Assembly (NCBI GenBank): GCA_003152955.1
Contig: PMBQ01000213.1
Location: 1-16,838, forward strand
Length of the DNA stretch: 16,838 bases
Source of the DNA: Candidatus Bathyarchaeota archaeon
GTDB lineage: Archaea; Thermoproteota; Bathyarchaeia; 40CM-2-53-6; FEN-987
Reading direction: 5' to 3'
How positions within the stretch are numbered: the first letter of the stretch is position 1; every line of letters starts with the position of its first letter. The translations under genes and the position numbers were made by a program. Shown here piece after piece: positions 14,719 through 16,838 of the stretch. The notes under the pieces were generated by a model. It was not told where the DNA came from. It did not search any database and saw nothing but the letters and a program-made list of their open reading frames with translations.

Positions 14719-16314
14719 TTAATGTGCAAAATGTCGAATGCCTGTAAACTGCATCGTTATTGCAAATTCGTCAGCCGCCTGTATGACCTCTTTATCTCGA
14801 ATTGAGCCTCCAGGTTGAATGATCGCCTTAATGCCAGCTTTTCCCATCAGATCAACCGAGTCTCTGAAGGGAAGGAAGGCATCTGAAGCCATTGCAGTGC
14901 TCTCAACTGCAAGTCCTGCCTGTCGCGCCTTCATTAAAGAGATCTCGCACGAGTCAACCCTACTCATTTGACCCGCACCAACTCCCACTAATTGCTCCTT
15001 TGAGCAGAGGACGATCGCGTTTGATTTCACATGCTTCACGATCTTCCAGGCAAATCGAAGCGCCTCGTTCTCGTCTTGTGTGGGGTGCCGTCGGGTAACG
15101 GTTTTGGTCTTTTCTTCATCTAATAGCAGTTCGTCACTGTCTTGATAGAGAATGCCACCAAGGATTCTTCTGAAGTTCTTCTGCACGGTGATTCGACTTT
15201 TTTCGGCGCTGAGAATCTCGGAAAGTTCGAGGATTCGTCGATTTTTCTTTGAGGAAAGCACTTTCAGGGCTTCAGGCGCGTATCCTGGCGCCAACACCAG
15301 TTCCACGAATTTGTCGTCGAGGATCTTGGCGGTTTCGGAGTCGACGACCTTGCTGAAGGCGTAGACTCCGCCATAGGCTGAAACTGGGTCGGTGGCCAGC
15401 GCCTTCGTACATGACTCTTTGAGAGTTTTTCCCTTTCCCACCCCGCACGGATTTGAGTGTTTGATGATTGCGGTTGTGCATTCGTCACCAAATTCTTTGA
15501 TCAGACTGTAAGCCGCGTCGGCGTCCAATATGTTCGTGTAGCTGAGCTCTTTTTCGCCTGCAACTAGCTTAGCTTGAGCGATACAGCAGGGGGTCTGGAG
15601 GTCTCTGTAGACAGCGGCTCTTTGATGTGGATTTTCACCATAGCGGAGGTCTTGCAACTTTTCGAAGCTCATTAGCAGTCTCTCGGGTGCAGGCCATTCG
15701 GTGCGAACGCCTTGCTTGATTTCCTGACTAAGAAAATATGCTGAAATAGCAGTGTCGTAGGCTGCGGTTCGTTGAAAAGCTTTCAACATAAGCTCAAACC
15801 TTGTACGCTCCGACAACTGACATGCTGAACTCTGTAGCTCTGATAATAACTTAGGATAATCACGTGGATCGGTAACCACTGCGACGCTTTGATAGTTCTT
15901 AGCAGCAGATCGAATCATTGTCGGACCACCAATGTCAATGTTCTCAAGTGCCTCTGCCAACTCGATAGGTCGTGATGTGACCTTCTCAAACGGGTAGAGA
16001 TTGACCACAACCATGTCGATCGTTCGAATCCCGAGCTTCTGAATAGTCTCTCGATCGGTCTGAATGTCACGCCTGTAAAGCAGACCGGCGTGGATCTTCG
16101 GATGGAGGCTCTTCACACGTCCATCCAAAATCTCTGGGAAGCCAGTGTAATCCGCAATATCCTGAACTGAGATCGCATTCTCCCTGAGCATTTTTGCTGT
16201 CCCACCTGTGGACAGCATTTCGATACCTAAGCTCCGAAGCCCCTGCGCGAATTCGACTATGCCAGCTTTGTCGTAGACACTCAGAATGGCTGTTTTGATG
16301 CTTGAGGCGCTCAT
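14719..16314 (-). CDS. purH: Bifunctional AICAR formyltransferase/IMP cyclohydrolase
   Basis: Performs the last two steps to IMP: formylation of AICAR with 10-formyl-THF, then ring closure. At 531 residues it is full length and fused, like bacterial PurH (E. coli 529). IMP cyclohydrolase domain: SVYDKAGI (12-19), LSTGGTAKML (34-43), GRVKSLHPKIHAGLL (65-79), NLYPFE (105-110). Formyltransferase domain: LRYGENPHQRAAVY (223-236), the catalytic Lys285-His286 in IIKHSNPCGVG, DPVSAYGG, GAGQMSRVDS, ASDAFLPFRD, IIQPGGSIRD and FTGIRHF near the end. ATG 16314 is the first clear start and lies 99 bp from the divergent metal-binding protein. It has its own upstream region and is probably a separate transcription unit from purC-purM. 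Most archaea use PurP and PurO instead. Confidence 0.96.
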   Translation of the reverse strand: MSASSIKTAILSVYDKAGIVEFAQGLRSLGIEMLSTGGTAKMLRENAISVQDIADYTGFPEILDGRVKSLHPKIHAGLLYRRDIQTDRETIQKLGIRTIDMVVVNLYPFEKVTSRPIELAEALENIDIGGPTMIRSAAKNYQSVAVVTDPRDYPKLLSELQSSACQLSERTRFELMLKAFQRTAAYDTAISAYFLSQEIKQGVRTEWPAPERLLMSFEKLQDLRYGENPHQRAAVYRDLQTPCCIAQAKLVAGEKELSYTNILDADAAYSLIKEFGDECTTAIIKHSNPCGVGKGKTLKESCTKALATDPVSAYGGVYAFSKVVDSETAKILDDKFVELVLAPGYAPEALKVLSSKKNRRILELSEILSAEKSRITVQKNFRRILGGILYQDSDELLLDEEKTKTVTRRHPTQDENEALRFAWKIVKHVKSNAIVLCSKEQLVGVGAGQMSRVDSCEISLMKARQAGLAVESTAMASDAFLPFRDSVDLMGKAGIKAIIQPGGSIRDKEVIQAADEFAITMQFTGIRHFAH

Positions 16315-16387
16315 ATTCGATCAGTGTGACCAAGTGACGTTCGGGAACTTAGCTTTTCTTAGGGTTCTTGTAGCTAATTCTTTCCAA

Positions 16388-16397
16388 AAGCTATATG
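16388..16397. promoter_or_regulatory. TATA-like element between purH and the HMA protein
   Basis: AGCTATATGG lies in the 99-bp divergent gap. It is the only clear TATA-like sequence there, 17 bp before ATG 16414 and 35 bp before ATG 16432. The second distance would fit a short leader and might favour the inner start of the HMA gene. Weak evidence. Confidence 0.3.
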
Positions 16398-16413
16398 GTC
16401 AGCGCACCGCCGA

Positions 16414-16668
16414 ATGGAACAGTGTGGACCAATGTCGAAGCTTCCCCAAGATGAGCGACTGAGGTTGCGAATCGTTGGCCTGGACTGCACTACCTGTTCG
16501 CTGGTGATTCGTCGCGCCCTAGAGGGTGTGAAAGGCGTACGGAATGTTGGTGTGAGTTACATGATGGATCTCGCATTGGTTGATTATGATCCGAGCACGA
16601 TGAACAAGGAAGAGATAATTAGCATTGTCAGGAAAACTGGGTATGACGTAGTTCCAGTGGCTACGTGA
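16414..16668 (+). CDS. Small heavy-metal-associated (HMA) domain protein
   Basis: An 84-residue cytosolic protein made of one ferredoxin-like HMA domain. LRIVGLDCTTCSLVIRRAL (18-36) carries the metal-binding Cys25-x-x-Cys28, and the C-terminal KEEIISIVRKTGYDVV (65-80) matches the family's last helix and strand. Such proteins bind Cu(I) or another soft metal and deliver it to P-type ATPases or act as sensors. The motif is GLDCTTC in place of the common GMTCxxC. An extra Cys4 is present only if the ATG at 16414 is used; ATG 16432 (MSKLPQ) is an alternative. Neither has a clear Shine-Dalgarno. It diverges from purH. No transporter ATPase is visible in the window, so the partner is unknown. Confidence 0.88.
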   Translation: MEQCGPMSKLPQDERLRLRIVGLDCTTCSLVIRRALEGVKGVRNVGVSYMMDLALVDYDPSTMNKEEIISIVRKTGYDVVPVAT

Positions 16669-16838
16669 CCTCTAAATCTTCTCGACCACTTACCGTGACC
16701 CCATAGAGTAGTAACAATGCGCCTAGTAAGATCAGTGGCACAGCGAACAGTACGTTCGGGTATATCGTAACATTCCGGATAGGATCTGCGAGGTTCTCTT
16801 TGAGCGGCATGGGCGCTGATCCGAACGCAATAACCAAC
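16661..16838 (-). CDS. C-terminal part of a membrane-anchored protein (cut by the right edge)
   Basis: A minus-strand frame is open from the right edge to a TAG at 16661-16663 and gives about 58 residues. It contains PLKENLADPIRNVTIYPN, then a hydrophobic segment (VLFAVPLILLGALLLLYGV) and a short charged tail SGREDLEVT. This is what the end of a protein with a C-terminal transmembrane helix looks like; I do not recognise the family. It converges on the HMA gene and overlaps its last 8 bp. The open frame is short, so it could be chance, but the hydrophobic pattern argues for a real gene. Confidence 0.5.
   Translation of the reverse strand, partial: LVIAFGSAPMPLKENLADPIRNVTIYPNVLFAVPLILLGALLLLYGVTVSGREDLEVT

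Noticed and set aside
1..16838. CRISPR arrays, insertion sequences, tRNA or rRNA genes
   Set aside because: I found no regularly spaced repeats, transposase-like proteins, terminal repeats, or tRNA T-arm and anticodon patterns on either strand.

Overview
The window is about 50% GC and reads as part of an archaeal chromosome. The best guess is the Thaumarchaeota/Nitrososphaeria or a Bathyarchaeia-like relative. That placement rests on three things: the archaeal style of the purine enzymes (three-part PurS/PurQ/PurL, archaeal-type PurD); frequent TTG/GTG starts with GGAG-type ribosome binding sites inside the preceding gene; and a sequon-rich secreted protein with a C-terminal membrane anchor. 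No rRNA, tRNA, CRISPR array, transposon or integrase was seen.

Layout. Positions 1-387 (-) hold the N-terminal part of an APC-family amino-acid permease that runs off the left edge. A roughly 200-bp divergent control region follows; it carries an 11-bp perfect inverted repeat (406-416/448-458). On the + strand come an NADP-type malic enzyme, interrupted by an in-frame TAA at 1767 with the rest of the family C-terminus still readable to 1937, and then a thioredoxin-reductase-like flavoprotein that lacks the CxxC motif and has no cysteine at all. A hairpin at about 2876-2898 separates this pair from everything to the right, which is on the - strand.

The minus-strand block, read in its own direction, is purH; a 276-bp gap; then purC-purS-purQ-purL-purF-purD-purN-purE-purM; then a secreted, membrane-anchored protein; then a long-form 6-phosphogluconate dehydrogenase (gnd). 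From purC to purM the genes overlap or lie within 15 bp of each other, which indicates one operon. The enzymes cover PRPP to IMP except PurB, and no PurK accompanies the class I PurE. PurN and PurH imply 10-formyl-tetrahydrofolate as one-carbon donor instead of the formate-dependent PurT/PurP route common in archaea. Gnd would supply ribulose-5-phosphate, and so ribose-5-phosphate and PRPP, plus NADPH. Its place downstream of pur is therefore functionally sensible, although co-transcription is not shown.

At the right edge, diverging from purH, is a small HMA-type metal-binding protein (16414-16668, +). Its end overlaps by 8 bp the end of a convergent partial ORF encoding a membrane-anchored C-terminus.

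The points most worth a second look are the interrupted malic enzyme, the cysteine-free TrxR homologue coupled to it, the inverted repeat in front of them, and the bacterial-length Gnd in an archaeal setting. The rest is a well-organised but otherwise ordinary purine operon.
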